50,783 bases of DNA. Source: a virus. The position numbers and the translations under genes were made by a program. The stretch spans positions 1 through 50,783 of the IMG/VR virus record IMGVR_UViG_3300008107_004055; one strand, given 5' to 3'. Numbering within the stretch: the first letter of the stretch is position 1; every line of letters starts with the position of its first letter. Below the pieces are notes generated by a model. The model was given only the letters and a program-made list of their open reading frames with translations, did not search any database and had not been told where the DNA came from. This document shows, piece by piece, positions 32,201 through 40,804 of this stretch.

Positions 32201-33322
32201 ATGGCCAAATCTTATTCAGCAGCTGAATTAACAAGAATGCAAGAACTAGGTTCTGCGTGGATTTTTCGCAGAGTATTAAATGACAATCAAAGATACAATA
32301 GTCCAGAAGATATTGTAAAAGATAAAAAATATAAAGAACTAGTAGCAATATATCCAGCAATAAATGCTGAATGGCTAAAAGCTTTTTACGCTCAACAGAA
32401 AACCATGTTTAAAGAATTTGCACCATCCAAATTTACAGAATTCAATAGAGATGGTGGATTCATGGACTTTATTACGGATCTTGTTCGTACAAAATTCAAA
32501 ATTTCTAAAAAAGATTCATGGGATCCTGCTGATATTTGGTGTGTCCAAAATGAACAGAAAGTTATCTCAGATATTAAAAAAGTAGTTGAAGATGGTAAAG
32601 CTTCTAGTTTGTTAGAGTTAAATGCTCTTATGAGGACTTTATACAAAGAACGAAGACTTGTTGGAATTTCTTTAAAATTAATTTCTGGTAAAGAAGCTAA
32701 ATATGAAGAAGTTAATATTAATGAAGCTGATTTTCCCGATAAGAAAAATTATAATTTTAACATTTCATCTATGAAGTGTCCGTTAAGTTTAAAAAACGGA
32801 ACGCAATTTGCAACACAAGATACAAGAATTGTTGTAGATGGCGGGGGTGTAAAATACGATTTTCAAATTAAAGCAAATAGTACATCAGGATATAATAATT
32901 TGAAGTTTGAACCAACCTCTTCTGCTGGAACCAAAGCACGATTAGGTAAAACACCACTTGATTTGTTAGCTAAATTATTAAAAGATTATAAAGTTGCTTT
33001 TAAAAATAGTCACAAAGAATATCCAATGACTGGTGCAGATTTCAATGATAAAACTTCCTTACAGTATGCTAGAACTGTATTCGAAACAATTAATGCAGCT
33101 GGTGTTGATACAGGTGTAAAAAATACAGAAGAATTTATTTCTAATATGCAGAAAGTTTTTACTCTTGAGCCACATACAGCAAATTCTAAATTAATGCAAT
33201 TAAATTTTTTATATGGTATTTGTTCTATGAAAAAAGAAGAAAGAGACAGTCTTTTAACCGATATGTGTTTCTTAGCTCAGAAAAAAGGTAGTCAGTTTGG
33301 TCCGTTTGGAAAATTATACTAA
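32201..33322 (+). CDS. Unrecognised phage protein, probably late
   Basis: The 373-residue protein begins MAKSYSAAELTRMQELGSAW and has an N-terminal helical part (1-180) and a mixed part with VVDGGGVKYDFQIKANST. It ends QFGPFGKLY, a short conserved tail. It is more AT-rich at third positions than the replication genes, with many AAA/AAT codons. Similar proteins seem to occur in aquatic T4-like phages, but I cannot name a function. A late promoter precedes it. The 'GGG..YDFQIK' strand could belong to a nuclease or binding fold, which is a guess. Confidence 0.45.
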   Translation: MAKSYSAAELTRMQELGSAWIFRRVLNDNQRYNSPEDIVKDKKYKELVAIYPAINAEWLKAFYAQQKTMFKEFAPSKFTEFNRDGGFMDFITDLVRTKFKISKKDSWDPADIWCVQNEQKVISDIKKVVEDGKASSLLELNALMRTLYKERRLVGISLKLISGKEAKYEEVNINEADFPDKKNYNFNISSMKCPLSLKNGTQFATQDTRIVVDGGGVKYDFQIKANSTSGYNNLKFEPTSSAGTKARLGKTPLDLLAKLLKDYKVAFKNSHKEYPMTGADFNDKTSLQYARTVFETINAAGVDTGVKNTEEFISNMQKVFTLEPHTANSKLMQLNFLYGICSMKKEERDSLLTDMCFLAQKKGSQFGPFGKLY

Positions 33323-33323
33323 A

Positions 33324-34553
33324 ATGAACTTTACACAATTTTTAACCGAATCAAAAGAAGGTAAGAACCTTCACCTAGAACACATTGAAGATGAGGTTCT
33401 GAATCGTGGTGTCTCTGGTGCTCGTGAAGCAATTAATTTCTTGCAATCTCTCCGAGATATGTTGGCAGGCCACTCACAATCACGGGTGAATGTTACAACA
33501 AAATGGGATGGTGCACCTGCTGTATTTTGCGGTATCAACCCTGAGAATGGTAAATTCTTTGTTGGTACTAAAGGCATATTCAATGCAAATCCAAAATTGA
33601 ATTATACTGATGCAGACATTGATGCAAACCATACTTCAGAAGGTTTAAACTCTAAACTCAAAGTTGCATTGCGTTATCTGCCTAAGTTAGGCATTAAAGG
33701 TATTCTGCAAGGCGACATGATGTTTGCAAAAGGTGATATTAACAAACAAGTTATTGATGGTCAATCATACATCACCTTTCAACCAAATACAATTGTTTAT
33801 GCCGTTCCTTCTGATGCTAAGTTGGCTCGTATGATGCTTGATGCTCAAATGGGTATTGTGTTTCATACATCATACACAGGCAAGACGATGGCTGATATGA
33901 AGGCCTCATTCAATATTGATATTGGCCATTTGACTACAACTAAAGATGTTTGGTTCCGTGATGCATCATTCACCGATGCTTCTGGTACTGCCACATTTAC
34001 CGCAGAAGAAACTGCTGCTATTACTGGTATACTCTCACAAGCGGGCAGAACATTTCAAACAATCAACCCATTGAATTTGAATCGTATTTCTAATAGTGAA
34101 ATTATTATGACTTACATTAAGACTTTTAATAACACAAAAGTCCGTGCAGGTCAAGCTATCAGAGACACAAGAGCTCACACATTTGAACTAACACGATGGG
34201 TTGAAGCAAAGCTAAATAAAGATATCATTGATGCAAAGAAAGATGAAACTAAAAAGAAACGTGTCAAAGAGAAAACAGAGATTATGCGTTTCTTCAATAG
34301 TGCAGCCAGAGATTTAAAGGCTATATTTGATTTGATGAACCTGTTGGTTAATGCAAAGAATATGATTGTTAAAAAGTTACAACAAATGAAACAAGTTACT
34401 GGTACATTCTTACGTACAGACGATGGTTTCAAAATTACTAACCCCGAAGGTTTCGTGGCGGTTGATAGACTAAAAGGCAATGCAGTTAAACTGATTGACC
34501 GATTAGAGTTTGCACACGCTAACTTCAATGCAACCAAAAATTGGAGCAATTAA
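33324..34553 (+). CDS. Nucleotidyltransferase/ligase-like protein with capsid-targeting-like N-terminus
   Basis: The 409-residue protein has the covalent nucleotidyltransferase motif I K60-W-D-G63 in TTKWDGAPAVF. It also has GTKGIF (motif III-like), LQGDMMF (Q129-G-D131, motif IV-like) and EGFVAVDRLKGNAVKL near the C-terminus as motif V. This is the order found in RNA/DNA ligases and capping enzymes. Family members in aquatic phages are mostly unnamed (DUF6267-like). The N-terminus MNFTQFLTE^S resembles the T4 capsid-targeting sequence. I start at ATG 33324, one base after the previous stop. A basic helical segment (KKDETKKKRVKEKTE) precedes motif V. Confidence 0.6.
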   Translation: MNFTQFLTESKEGKNLHLEHIEDEVLNRGVSGAREAINFLQSLRDMLAGHSQSRVNVTTKWDGAPAVFCGINPENGKFFVGTKGIFNANPKLNYTDADIDANHTSEGLNSKLKVALRYLPKLGIKGILQGDMMFAKGDINKQVIDGQSYITFQPNTIVYAVPSDAKLARMMLDAQMGIVFHTSYTGKTMADMKASFNIDIGHLTTTKDVWFRDASFTDASGTATFTAEETAAITGILSQAGRTFQTINPLNLNRISNSEIIMTYIKTFNNTKVRAGQAIRDTRAHTFELTRWVEAKLNKDIIDAKKDETKKKRVKEKTEIMRFFNSAARDLKAIFDLMNLLVNAKNMIVKKLQQMKQVTGTFLRTDDGFKITNPEGFVAVDRLKGNAVKLIDRLEFAHANFNATKNWSN

Positions 34554-34834
34554 TGGCTGAACAAAAGTTTAATATCAATGAGATTATGGCTGAGTATGGT
34601 GATAATGATTTTGGTTTTACTGCAATAGATGAAGAAGAATACAATGCCGTTATTGCTGAAAAAGAAGAAACTGTAGATGAATACAAAACTAGACTTAAAG
34701 AAGTTGAAAAGATTATTCTGCCATTCTTAACTAAACTATTGAAGACTGCCGACCAACCAATCATCAAGTGGCCAAATCGGGCACCACAGTTGGAGACACA
34801 AATTCAAAAGATATTGAATTTGACCAGAGGTTAA
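34553..34834 (+). CDS. Small conserved coiled-coil protein
   Basis: The 93-residue protein starts at ATG 34553, sharing a base with the preceding stop. It has FGFTAIDEEEYNAVI, a helical heptad region (EKEETVDEYKTRLKEVEKIILPFL) and KTADQPIIKWPNRAPQLETQIQKIL. The WPNR segment is a conserved tag of small T4-like phage proteins found next to this ligase-like gene. Function is unknown; a short coiled coil suggests oligomerisation. Confidence 0.6.
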   Translation: MAEQKFNINEIMAEYGDNDFGFTAIDEEEYNAVIAEKEETVDEYKTRLKEVEKIILPFLTKLLKTADQPIIKWPNRAPQLETQIQKILNLTRG

Positions 34835-34835
34835 T

Positions 34836-35171
34836 ATGCGATTTAAAGAATACGAAGAATTGTTAGAAGCCGCATATGCCGGCAACATTGGTATTATGGA
34901 ACTAATCAAGTTCAAACAGAAGGCAAACGACAAACAGAAAAAAGAGTTTGATGACCATGTGAAGAACAAACGTCACGAACAGGCTTGGAAAGTCGTCCAA
35001 GATGTGACTGGCGTAAAACTACATAAGAGTGTGCATGAAGAAACAAAGCCTGATATTCTTCCTAAATCAGGTGCAGGTGCATGGGGAACAGATGAATTGG
35101 CAAACACCTATAAAAAGGGAACGCCAGGTCAAAACATTGCCAAATTTAAAGATTACAAACGAACTAAGTAA
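34836..35171 (+). CDS. Small conserved phage protein (YAGNIG-type) with targeting-like N-terminus
   Basis: The 111-residue protein begins MRFKEYEELLE^AAYAGNIGIMELIKF. The first eleven residues resemble a capsid-targeting peptide with an L-L-E cleavage-like site, followed by a common phage helical domain (QKKEFDDHVKNKRHEQAWKVVQDVTGVKL). The C-terminal half is Lys/Gly-rich. It follows the WPNR protein by one base. Function is unknown; packaging in the head is a hypothesis. Confidence 0.5.
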   Translation: MRFKEYEELLEAAYAGNIGIMELIKFKQKANDKQKKEFDDHVKNKRHEQAWKVVQDVTGVKLHKSVHEETKPDILPKSGAGAWGTDELANTYKKGTPGQNIAKFKDYKRTK

Positions 35172-35188
35172 ACCAACTGGAGTATATT

Positions 35189-36022
35189 ATGAAAGACTTG
35201 ATTATAGGTGCAAGTACCAATTACGATTGGAACAAATTAAAATATTGGATTAATTCCATTAACAAATCAGGGTTTGAAGGCGATAAAGTCCTTATTCTGA
35301 TGAACTGTGATGCAGCCACAGTTAAGAAAGTGAACGAAGCAGGTTTCAAGGTCATTGGTTTTAACCAAGACCAACAAGGCAACCTGCAATACGAATCACA
35401 AATGCCGATTCACGTTGAACGATTCGGCCACATCTACGAATATCTCCGTAAAAACGAATATCGCTACGTCATTACTACAGACGTAAAAGATGTAATCTTC
35501 CAACAAAACCCTGTTGACTGGTTAGAAGCAAATCTAACCTCTGAAAATTTGGTCTTCTCATCTGAAAGTATTTTATACAAAGATGAACCATGGGGTGACC
35601 AAAATCTATTAGAAACCTACGGCCCATACGTACACGAAAATTTTAAAAACAATGAGATATTTAATGTTGGCGTTCTTGCTGGTACTGGTAGTGCGATGCG
35701 TGATTTGGCTATCAACATCTTCACAGCAGCAACAAACAGGCCGATACCTATATGCGACCAATCTACGTTCAACTTCATGGTCTCTATGAGTCCATATCGT
35801 GAAACAAGTTTGTACAAACGCTCTGAAGATGGTTGGGCTTGCCAGTTGGGTACAACAGTTGACCCATCTAAGATTCATCAATTCAAACCATTGTTGTTAG
35901 AACCATCACCAACTATTGATGGTGATACAGTAACTACATCAAAGGGTACACCATACTATATCGTACACCAGTATGATAGAGTTCCTGAATGGCGTAAATT
36001 GATTGAGGTGAAATATGGCTAA
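35189..36022 (+). CDS. Putative glycosyltransferase (nucleotide-diphospho-sugar family)
   Basis: The 277-residue protein contains YVITTDVKDVIFQQNP, where D98 and D101 form the DxxD/DxD-like motif at the end of a Rossmann-like strand. SSESILYKDEPWGDQNL follows, as in a group of phage and bacterial nucleotide-diphospho-sugar transferases. FNVGVLAGTGSAM and DQSTFNFMV are further family-like blocks. GGAG precedes the ATG. It opens the second glycan cassette and overlaps the next gene by 8 bases. The acceptor is unknown. Confidence 0.65.
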   Translation: MKDLIIGASTNYDWNKLKYWINSINKSGFEGDKVLILMNCDAATVKKVNEAGFKVIGFNQDQQGNLQYESQMPIHVERFGHIYEYLRKNEYRYVITTDVKDVIFQQNPVDWLEANLTSENLVFSSESILYKDEPWGDQNLLETYGPYVHENFKNNEIFNVGVLAGTGSAMRDLAINIFTAATNRPIPICDQSTFNFMVSMSPYRETSLYKRSEDGWACQLGTTVDPSKIHQFKPLLLEPSPTIDGDTVTTSKGTPYYIVHQYDRVPEWRKLIEVKYG

Positions 36023-36257
36023 TGCCTTAGTAATGTCTGGTCATCTACGGACATTTAAAGACATTGCTGAAGAGGTTAAACATTTTGTTTCGTTGAATGA
36101 ACTTGATGTTTACCTTTATATTTGGGATGAAAACAACCAAGATGATATTGATTATGTTGTAAAGACCTTACAACCAGTTAAATGGTTGGCTGAGAAGAAT
36201 GAACTGTATGCACAAGAATTCTTTGATGCTGAAGACCGAATCTCAAAGAAGAAATGA
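36015..36257 (+). CDS. N-terminal part of a frameshifted glycan-synthesis protein
   Basis: The 80-residue frame begins MANALVMSGHLRTFKDIAEEV, similar in form to the next intact gene (36656), and runs to TGA at 36255-36257. The downstream frame continues the same protein as NELIEKEYDNIVYSRFDTRL. Removing one A from the AAA before the TGA (36252-36254) would join the two into about 212 residues. It could be a disrupted gene, a sequencing or assembly indel in an A-rich run, or a +1 frameshift at AAA-TGA. Confidence 0.6.
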   Translation: MANALVMSGHLRTFKDIAEEVKHFVSLNELDVYLYIWDENNQDDIDYVVKTLQPVKWLAEKNELYAQEFFDAEDRISKKK

Positions 36258-36654
36258 GTTGATTGAAAAAGAATATGACAACATTGTGTACAGTCGTTTT
36301 GATACTAGGTTGACCACATTCAAGGTACGACCATTGGTTGAACAGTACAAAGATGCCGTGATTACACCAACAAATGAACAATATGGTATGGTGTCTGATA
36401 TCTTTGCTATTATTCCATGGCAACACAGAGAAGGCTATTTCTTCTACAATCGTGCAGAAGATATTTTGAATCGTAGGTTTAATAAGAAGACCAAAGAATG
36501 GTTGACTGAGAAGTTTTTCTGGCCAACTGGTCAAAGAGATATTGTTTTACACGATGAGAACAGATATTGTCCTCACCTGTTGTGTATGAGAAACTATTTT
36601 GAATCTAATACACCATACCTTGTGATTGATTTGCCTGTTTATATTAAGAGATAA
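36199..36654 (+). CDS. C-terminal part of the frameshifted glycan-synthesis protein
   Basis: This frame can be read from ATG 36199, but the first part overlaps the upstream frame and looks out of register. The meaningful protein starts near 36250 with NELIEKEYDNIVYSRFDTRLTTF. YSRFDTRL parallels IRSRFDFAL in the next gene, and VSDIFAIIPWQHREGYF parallels its FGNDQFAFSSSRNM region. So this is the C-terminal half of a paralogue of 36656-37360. A start codon with a ribosome site is not evident, which supports a frameshifted single gene. Confidence 0.6.
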   Translation: MNCMHKNSLMLKTESQRRNELIEKEYDNIVYSRFDTRLTTFKVRPLVEQYKDAVITPTNEQYGMVSDIFAIIPWQHREGYFFYNRAEDILNRRFNKKTKEWLTEKFFWPTGQRDIVLHDENRYCPHLLCMRNYFESNTPYLVIDLPVYIKR

Positions 36655-36655
36655 T

Positions 36656-37360
36656 ATGAAAATTGCATTATGTGTATCTGGCCAACCTAGAGGCCTTGCA
36701 ACTGCCTTCCAGTATGTCAAAAAGAATCTGCTTGACAAACACGATGTGACAGTATTTGCTCATCTTTGGCAAGACTCAACTAAAGATTTGGCACCATTGT
36801 GGATGTACGAGCCAAAGAAATTTGAACTTGAACAACCAATGAACCCTGATTTGTCAAAGTACACCAGAGTTCCACCTCCACAACCAAACTGGAAAGTAAA
36901 GAATCCTGCCCTATCAACATATGCACAATTCTACTCTTTGATGAAGGCTAATAATTTAAAGAGAGAACATGAAAATGATTACAAGATGACCTTTGATTGG
37001 GTCATTCGTTCTCGTTTTGATTTTGCATTGAATACTGAAATACCATTTGCAGAGTTGGACAATACCAAGTTGTATATTCCAAACTGCCGAATGACACCAA
37101 ACAGAGATTTTGGAAATGACCAGTTTGCTTTCTCATCGTCACGCAACATGGATAAGTATTGTAATGTGTTTAATCGTATAGATGAATTCTATGACATTGG
37201 TGTTACGATGATTGGTGAAGATATGATGAGTATGAATTGGAAAACCACAGGTTTAACTGGTGAGAACCTTGTGTACTGCAATATGAATCATGCTTTCCCT
37301 CCCGGCCCACACAATGGAACATGGCATTCATTGGTGAGGGAAGACTTTGAAAAGTGGTAA
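36656..37360 (+). CDS. Putative glycan/capsule biosynthesis protein
   Basis: The 234-residue protein starts MKIALCVSGQPRGLATAFQYV at ATG 36656, two bases after the previous stop. It has VTVFAHLW, FDWVIRSRFDFAL and NDQFAFSSSRNMDKY. These blocks occur in small phage and bacterial proteins of glycosyltransferase type encoded near polysaccharide genes. The RxRFD motif may replace DxD. It is a paralogue of the frameshifted gene before it. Function beyond glycan synthesis cannot be specified. Confidence 0.55.
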   Translation: MKIALCVSGQPRGLATAFQYVKKNLLDKHDVTVFAHLWQDSTKDLAPLWMYEPKKFELEQPMNPDLSKYTRVPPPQPNWKVKNPALSTYAQFYSLMKANNLKREHENDYKMTFDWVIRSRFDFALNTEIPFAELDNTKLYIPNCRMTPNRDFGNDQFAFSSSRNMDKYCNVFNRIDEFYDIGVTMIGEDMMSMNWKTTGLTGENLVYCNMNHAFPPGPHNGTWHSLVREDFEKW

Positions 37361-38099
37361 AGTATTAAAAGAGTTAAAGGGTCATTCTAACAGCCATGTT
37401 TACCTAATGCAAGATGGTGATACTGTCTTTGTTAGGAAAACTGGTGACATTGACCGAAACTTGGAAAGATTTGATTCTCTTTCCAAGTTAAACTTGAGCC
37501 TGCCTAAAATCTATGAGATTACAGGCACATATTATGATATGGAATATATCTCTAGTTTAGAGATGAAGAAGTATTTGCCTACAAATAAAGTTGATAAATT
37601 AGTTGACTTTATTAAGAATACCATGTATAATCTATCAAAGAATACCATTGAGAAAGATTATACTGAAACTTACCGCAAGAAACTGGCCTCGTTTGACTTC
37701 AACAAGTTTGATATGCCATTCACATCCGAAGAACTACTAGATAAGTTACCAAAGGTTCTTCCATCTTCAGAGTATCATGGTGATTTCACACTAGAAAACA
37801 TTCTCTATGATACAAACCAAGATGAGTTTGTATTGATTGACCCATTGACTACAGAGTATGATTCGTTTGTATTTGACTTGGCCAAATTAAGACAAGACCT
37901 TGTGTGCAAGTGGTTTATCAGAAATGACAATGTATATTTGGATTCAAAACTGTATGCCATCATAGACAAATTGAATGGTTTTGTCTATAATGAGAATCAT
38001 AACTTACTGATTCTGATGTTGATGAGAGTTTTGCCTTATACACACAATGAAAAAGATAAAGAATTTTTAATGACAGAAGTGAGAAGATTATGGAAATAA
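37347..38099 (+). CDS. APH/choline kinase-like phosphotransferase
   Basis: The 250-residue protein has the aminoglycoside-phosphotransferase/choline-kinase catalytic loop H144-G-D146-F-T-L-E-N151 and the metal-binding I-D165-P in FVLIDPL. An N-terminal beta sheet with VFVRKTG supplies the ATP-binding lysine. The likely start is TTG 37347, six bases after GAGGG, because the next ATG would delete that sheet. It overlaps the preceding gene by 14 bases and the nucleotidyltransferase gene by 10. In glycan clusters such kinases phosphorylate sugars, choline or ethanolamine. Confidence 0.75.
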   Translation: MKSGKVLKELKGHSNSHVYLMQDGDTVFVRKTGDIDRNLERFDSLSKLNLSLPKIYEITGTYYDMEYISSLEMKKYLPTNKVDKLVDFIKNTMYNLSKNTIEKDYTETYRKKLASFDFNKFDMPFTSEELLDKLPKVLPSSEYHGDFTLENILYDTNQDEFVLIDPLTTEYDSFVFDLAKLRQDLVCKWFIRNDNVYLDSKLYAIIDKLNGFVYNENHNLLILMLMRVLPYTHNEKDKEFLMTEVRRLWK

Positions 38100-39115
38100 T
38101 TATGCCTTGTGCGGGTCTATCGACTCGCTTTCCCAATATGCGACCAAAGTACCTGTTGTCAGACTATAACAATAGGTTGATGATTGAGAATGCAGCCAAG
38201 AACTTTATTGGTAAATACAACGTCACGATTGCTATTCTGAAACAACACAATGAGATGTTTAATGCAGAGAATAAATTGCGTGAGGCCTTTGGTGATAAAG
38301 TTAACATTGTTGTGTTAGATGAACCAACAAGTGGTCCTGCCGATACAGTCTATCAGGCCATTATGAAGGCTGAATATTTCTTCACATCAGTCTCACCAAT
38401 GTTAATCAAAGACTGTGATGGTTTCTACGATTCAGATTTGGTTGATGGTAATGCCATCTATGTTTCTAAGTTGTCAAAGAATCCAGACATTCGTAATGCA
38501 CCTGCAAAGAGTTACACCATCACCAATGAACAAGGCATTATTACCTCTGTTGTTGAGAAACAGATTGTCAGTAATTCATTCTGTGTTGGTGGTTATCAGT
38601 TTGCAAGCATTGGTGAGTACGTTGATACGTTTGAGAAACTGAAAGACAATGCCACTTCTGAAATCTTTGTGTCAAACATCATTGATTATATGATTTCAAA
38701 TGGTGCAGTATTCAATGAGAAAGAAGTTGAGAACTTTGTTGATGTTGGTACTGCCGATGATTGGTTTAAATTCAATAACAAGCCAACATACTTCTGTGAC
38801 ATTGATGGTACAATCATTAAGACTAAAGACTTCCATGATGACCCATATGAACCAATTCAAAAGAATGTTGATGCCTTGTTGAAAGAACAAGCCCGTGGTT
38901 GTAAACTGGTGTTTGTAACTGCTCGTAAGAAACGATATGAAGAATACACCAATAAGATTCTGACTGAGATGGGTTTTGTAAACTATGTGTTGGTGATGGA
39001 AGCAAATCATTCACGCCGTGTATTGATTAATGATTATGCCAACTCCAACCCATTCCCTTCTGCTGTTGCGTTGAACTTGAAACGTGATAGTGATAATCTT
39101 GGAGATATGATATGA
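38090..39115 (+). CDS. Sugar-phosphate nucleotidyltransferase fused to HAD phosphatase
   Basis: The 341-residue protein has an N-terminal NTP-transferase domain starting MPCAGLSTRFPNMRPKYLL, with the nucleotide loop and the Lys of PKYLL. LDEPTSGPADTVYQA and KDCDGFY follow as in GlmU/RmlA-like enzymes. From about 230 a HAD domain follows with FCDIDGTIIKT (D237, D239) and VTARKKR. Together it could activate a sugar-1-phosphate and hydrolyse another phosphate. It overlaps the kinase-like gene upstream and the epimerase downstream (ATGA). Such fusions occur in LPS and capsule clusters. Confidence 0.8.
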   Translation: MEIIMPCAGLSTRFPNMRPKYLLSDYNNRLMIENAAKNFIGKYNVTIAILKQHNEMFNAENKLREAFGDKVNIVVLDEPTSGPADTVYQAIMKAEYFFTSVSPMLIKDCDGFYDSDLVDGNAIYVSKLSKNPDIRNAPAKSYTITNEQGIITSVVEKQIVSNSFCVGGYQFASIGEYVDTFEKLKDNATSEIFVSNIIDYMISNGAVFNEKEVENFVDVGTADDWFKFNNKPTYFCDIDGTIIKTKDFHDDPYEPIQKNVDALLKEQARGCKLVFVTARKKRYEEYTNKILTEMGFVNYVLVMEANHSRRVLINDYANSNPFPSAVALNLKRDSDNLGDMI

Positions 39116-40110
39116 ACATTCTGATTACTGGTGGTGCAGGTGGTATTGGTTCAACTCTATGCATTGAATTGGCCAAGAACGGTCATACAGTAGTTGCACT
39201 AGATGATTTCAGTCATGGTTACATGGAGAATCTATTTGATGGTGGTAAACAAGTCTGTGATGCAGTACCACTTGATATCAGAAAGACAAAGAAACTAACA
39301 AAGCTTTTGCTATTTAACAAGACTGATGTTATAGTGCATTTGGCAGCGTTAACATCTTTACCTGAGTGTGAATCTAATCCTGCTGAGTGCTTGAGTGTGA
39401 ATGTTGCAGGTACTGCCTCTGTTCTCAAGGCAGCCAAAGATGCAGGTGTCAAACGAACCATTGTTGCCAGTACATCAGCCATCTATGAAGGTAATACTGA
39501 ATCAGAGGCACCATTTACTGAGGACATACAAGTTAAACCATCATTGTTCTATCCATTGTCAAAGAAACTAATGGAAGATGTGGTGCAATCATATATTGCC
39601 AACTATGACATGGATATTGTGACACTACGATTCTTTAATGTGTTTGGACCAAGGCAAGATGTTCATCGTCCATCACCACCACTTCTAAATTATATCGTAA
39701 AACAAGTTGCTAAGCAAGAACCATGCACGTTCTATTCAAATGGTGAGCAAAAGCGGGATTATGTTCACGTTGATGATGTGGTAAAGTTGATTGAACTTTG
39801 CATTAATAAACCAAAGGCCAAAGGACAAATATACAATGTGTGTACCGGCACATTAACATCGGTGAAAGATGTTATTGGTTCTGCTGTGACCGTATTCGGT
39901 GATTTGAAGTATGAATTTAAACCTTCAAAAGAATATTGGTCTAGTTACAATCTATCTATATCTAAATTGGCAGTTGAAAGAGAAGTCAATAAGTTTTCTT
40001 TAGGTTCTTGTTCAAAGGCCATGTGGGAACTTGGTTGGACACCAAACAAAGGTATTGAATACTTGATGGCAGAAACTATGAAACAAAATTATGAGCTTAT
40101 TACTAGATAA
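39112..40110 (+). CDS. NAD-dependent sugar-nucleotide epimerase
   Basis: The 332-residue extended SDR has G7-x-x-G10-x-x-G13 (ITGGAGGIG), LDDFSHGYMENL, and the catalytic Y147-x-x-x-K151 in FYPLSKK. VVASTSAIYEG precedes it with the catalytic Ser. RFFNVFGPRQD and KRDYVHVDDVV are classic UDP-hexose 4-epimerase family segments. It acts on NDP-sugars, probably the product of the nucleotidyltransferase just upstream. It overlaps the next gene by 20 bases. Confidence 0.92.
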   Translation: MNILITGGAGGIGSTLCIELAKNGHTVVALDDFSHGYMENLFDGGKQVCDAVPLDIRKTKKLTKLLLFNKTDVIVHLAALTSLPECESNPAECLSVNVAGTASVLKAAKDAGVKRTIVASTSAIYEGNTESEAPFTEDIQVKPSLFYPLSKKLMEDVVQSYIANYDMDIVTLRFFNVFGPRQDVHRPSPPLLNYIVKQVAKQEPCTFYSNGEQKRDYVHVDDVVKLIELCINKPKAKGQIYNVCTGTLTSVKDVIGSAVTVFGDLKYEFKPSKEYWSSYNLSISKLAVEREVNKFSLGSCSKAMWELGWTPNKGIEYLMAETMKQNYELITR

Positions 40111-40804
40111 AAACTTATTCATCGTTACCTCTGCATTGGTGCCAAACATTGGTGTGATTCCACCACAAGATAGATTCTATCAAACTATTAGTACATTGAT
40201 ATCGTTGCGTAAAAAATTACCTGATGATTACATCTTCTTCTCTGATGGTTCACCTAATCCTGTGCCTAAAGAATGGGAAGATGAGATTTCAAAGTATGCT
40301 AATGCAATGGCGTTTTGGGCTCAAGACCCTGAGATTAAACAATTAGCAGGTGCAGGCCAAAAGAGTCAGGCTGAGATTGTGTTATTGTTTAAGACACTAC
40401 AGGCCTTGAAAGGCAACCCACAATTACATCCAATCATGCAGGATACAAAACGAATCTTTAAGTTCTCTGCACGAAGTATATTGCATGATAGCTTTGATAT
40501 TAAAGAATATGATAACCTATTTGGCAAGTATGTGTTTAAGACACGAATACCATCTTGGTTGTCACAAGATAAACAGGCACAAACAACTGACAATTTGTTT
40601 ATCACACGCATGTATTCTATGTGTCCATCACTTATAGATGATTATTTGCAAACATTAGTTAAGTGTTATAATACTGTAAACGAACATGGGATTGATACAG
40701 AACACGCCCATTATCAGCACATAGATAAGAAGTATCTGATTGAATTTGACAAACTGCATTGTGAAGGCATTATGGCCGGAACAGGCGCTACTGAGGTATA
40801 TTAA
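40091..40804 (+). CDS. Unrecognised protein of the glycan cassette
   Basis: The 237-residue protein starts with NLFIVTSALVPNIGVIPPQDRFYQTISTL, a typical Rossmann-like first strand and loop. It has YIFFSDGSPNPVP, FKFSARSILHD and ITRMYSMCPSLIDDYL. SARS-x-L and the F..R.PSW block resemble glycosyltransferase-like proteins (a lid with a Tyr/Arg-rich C-terminus), but no family is certain. The neighbours (epimerase before, methyltransferase after) support a glycan role. Confidence 0.45.
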   Translation: MSLLLDKNLFIVTSALVPNIGVIPPQDRFYQTISTLISLRKKLPDDYIFFSDGSPNPVPKEWEDEISKYANAMAFWAQDPEIKQLAGAGQKSQAEIVLLFKTLQALKGNPQLHPIMQDTKRIFKFSARSILHDSFDIKEYDNLFGKYVFKTRIPSWLSQDKQAQTTDNLFITRMYSMCPSLIDDYLQTLVKCYNTVNEHGIDTEHAHYQHIDKKYLIEFDKLHCEGIMAGTGATEVY

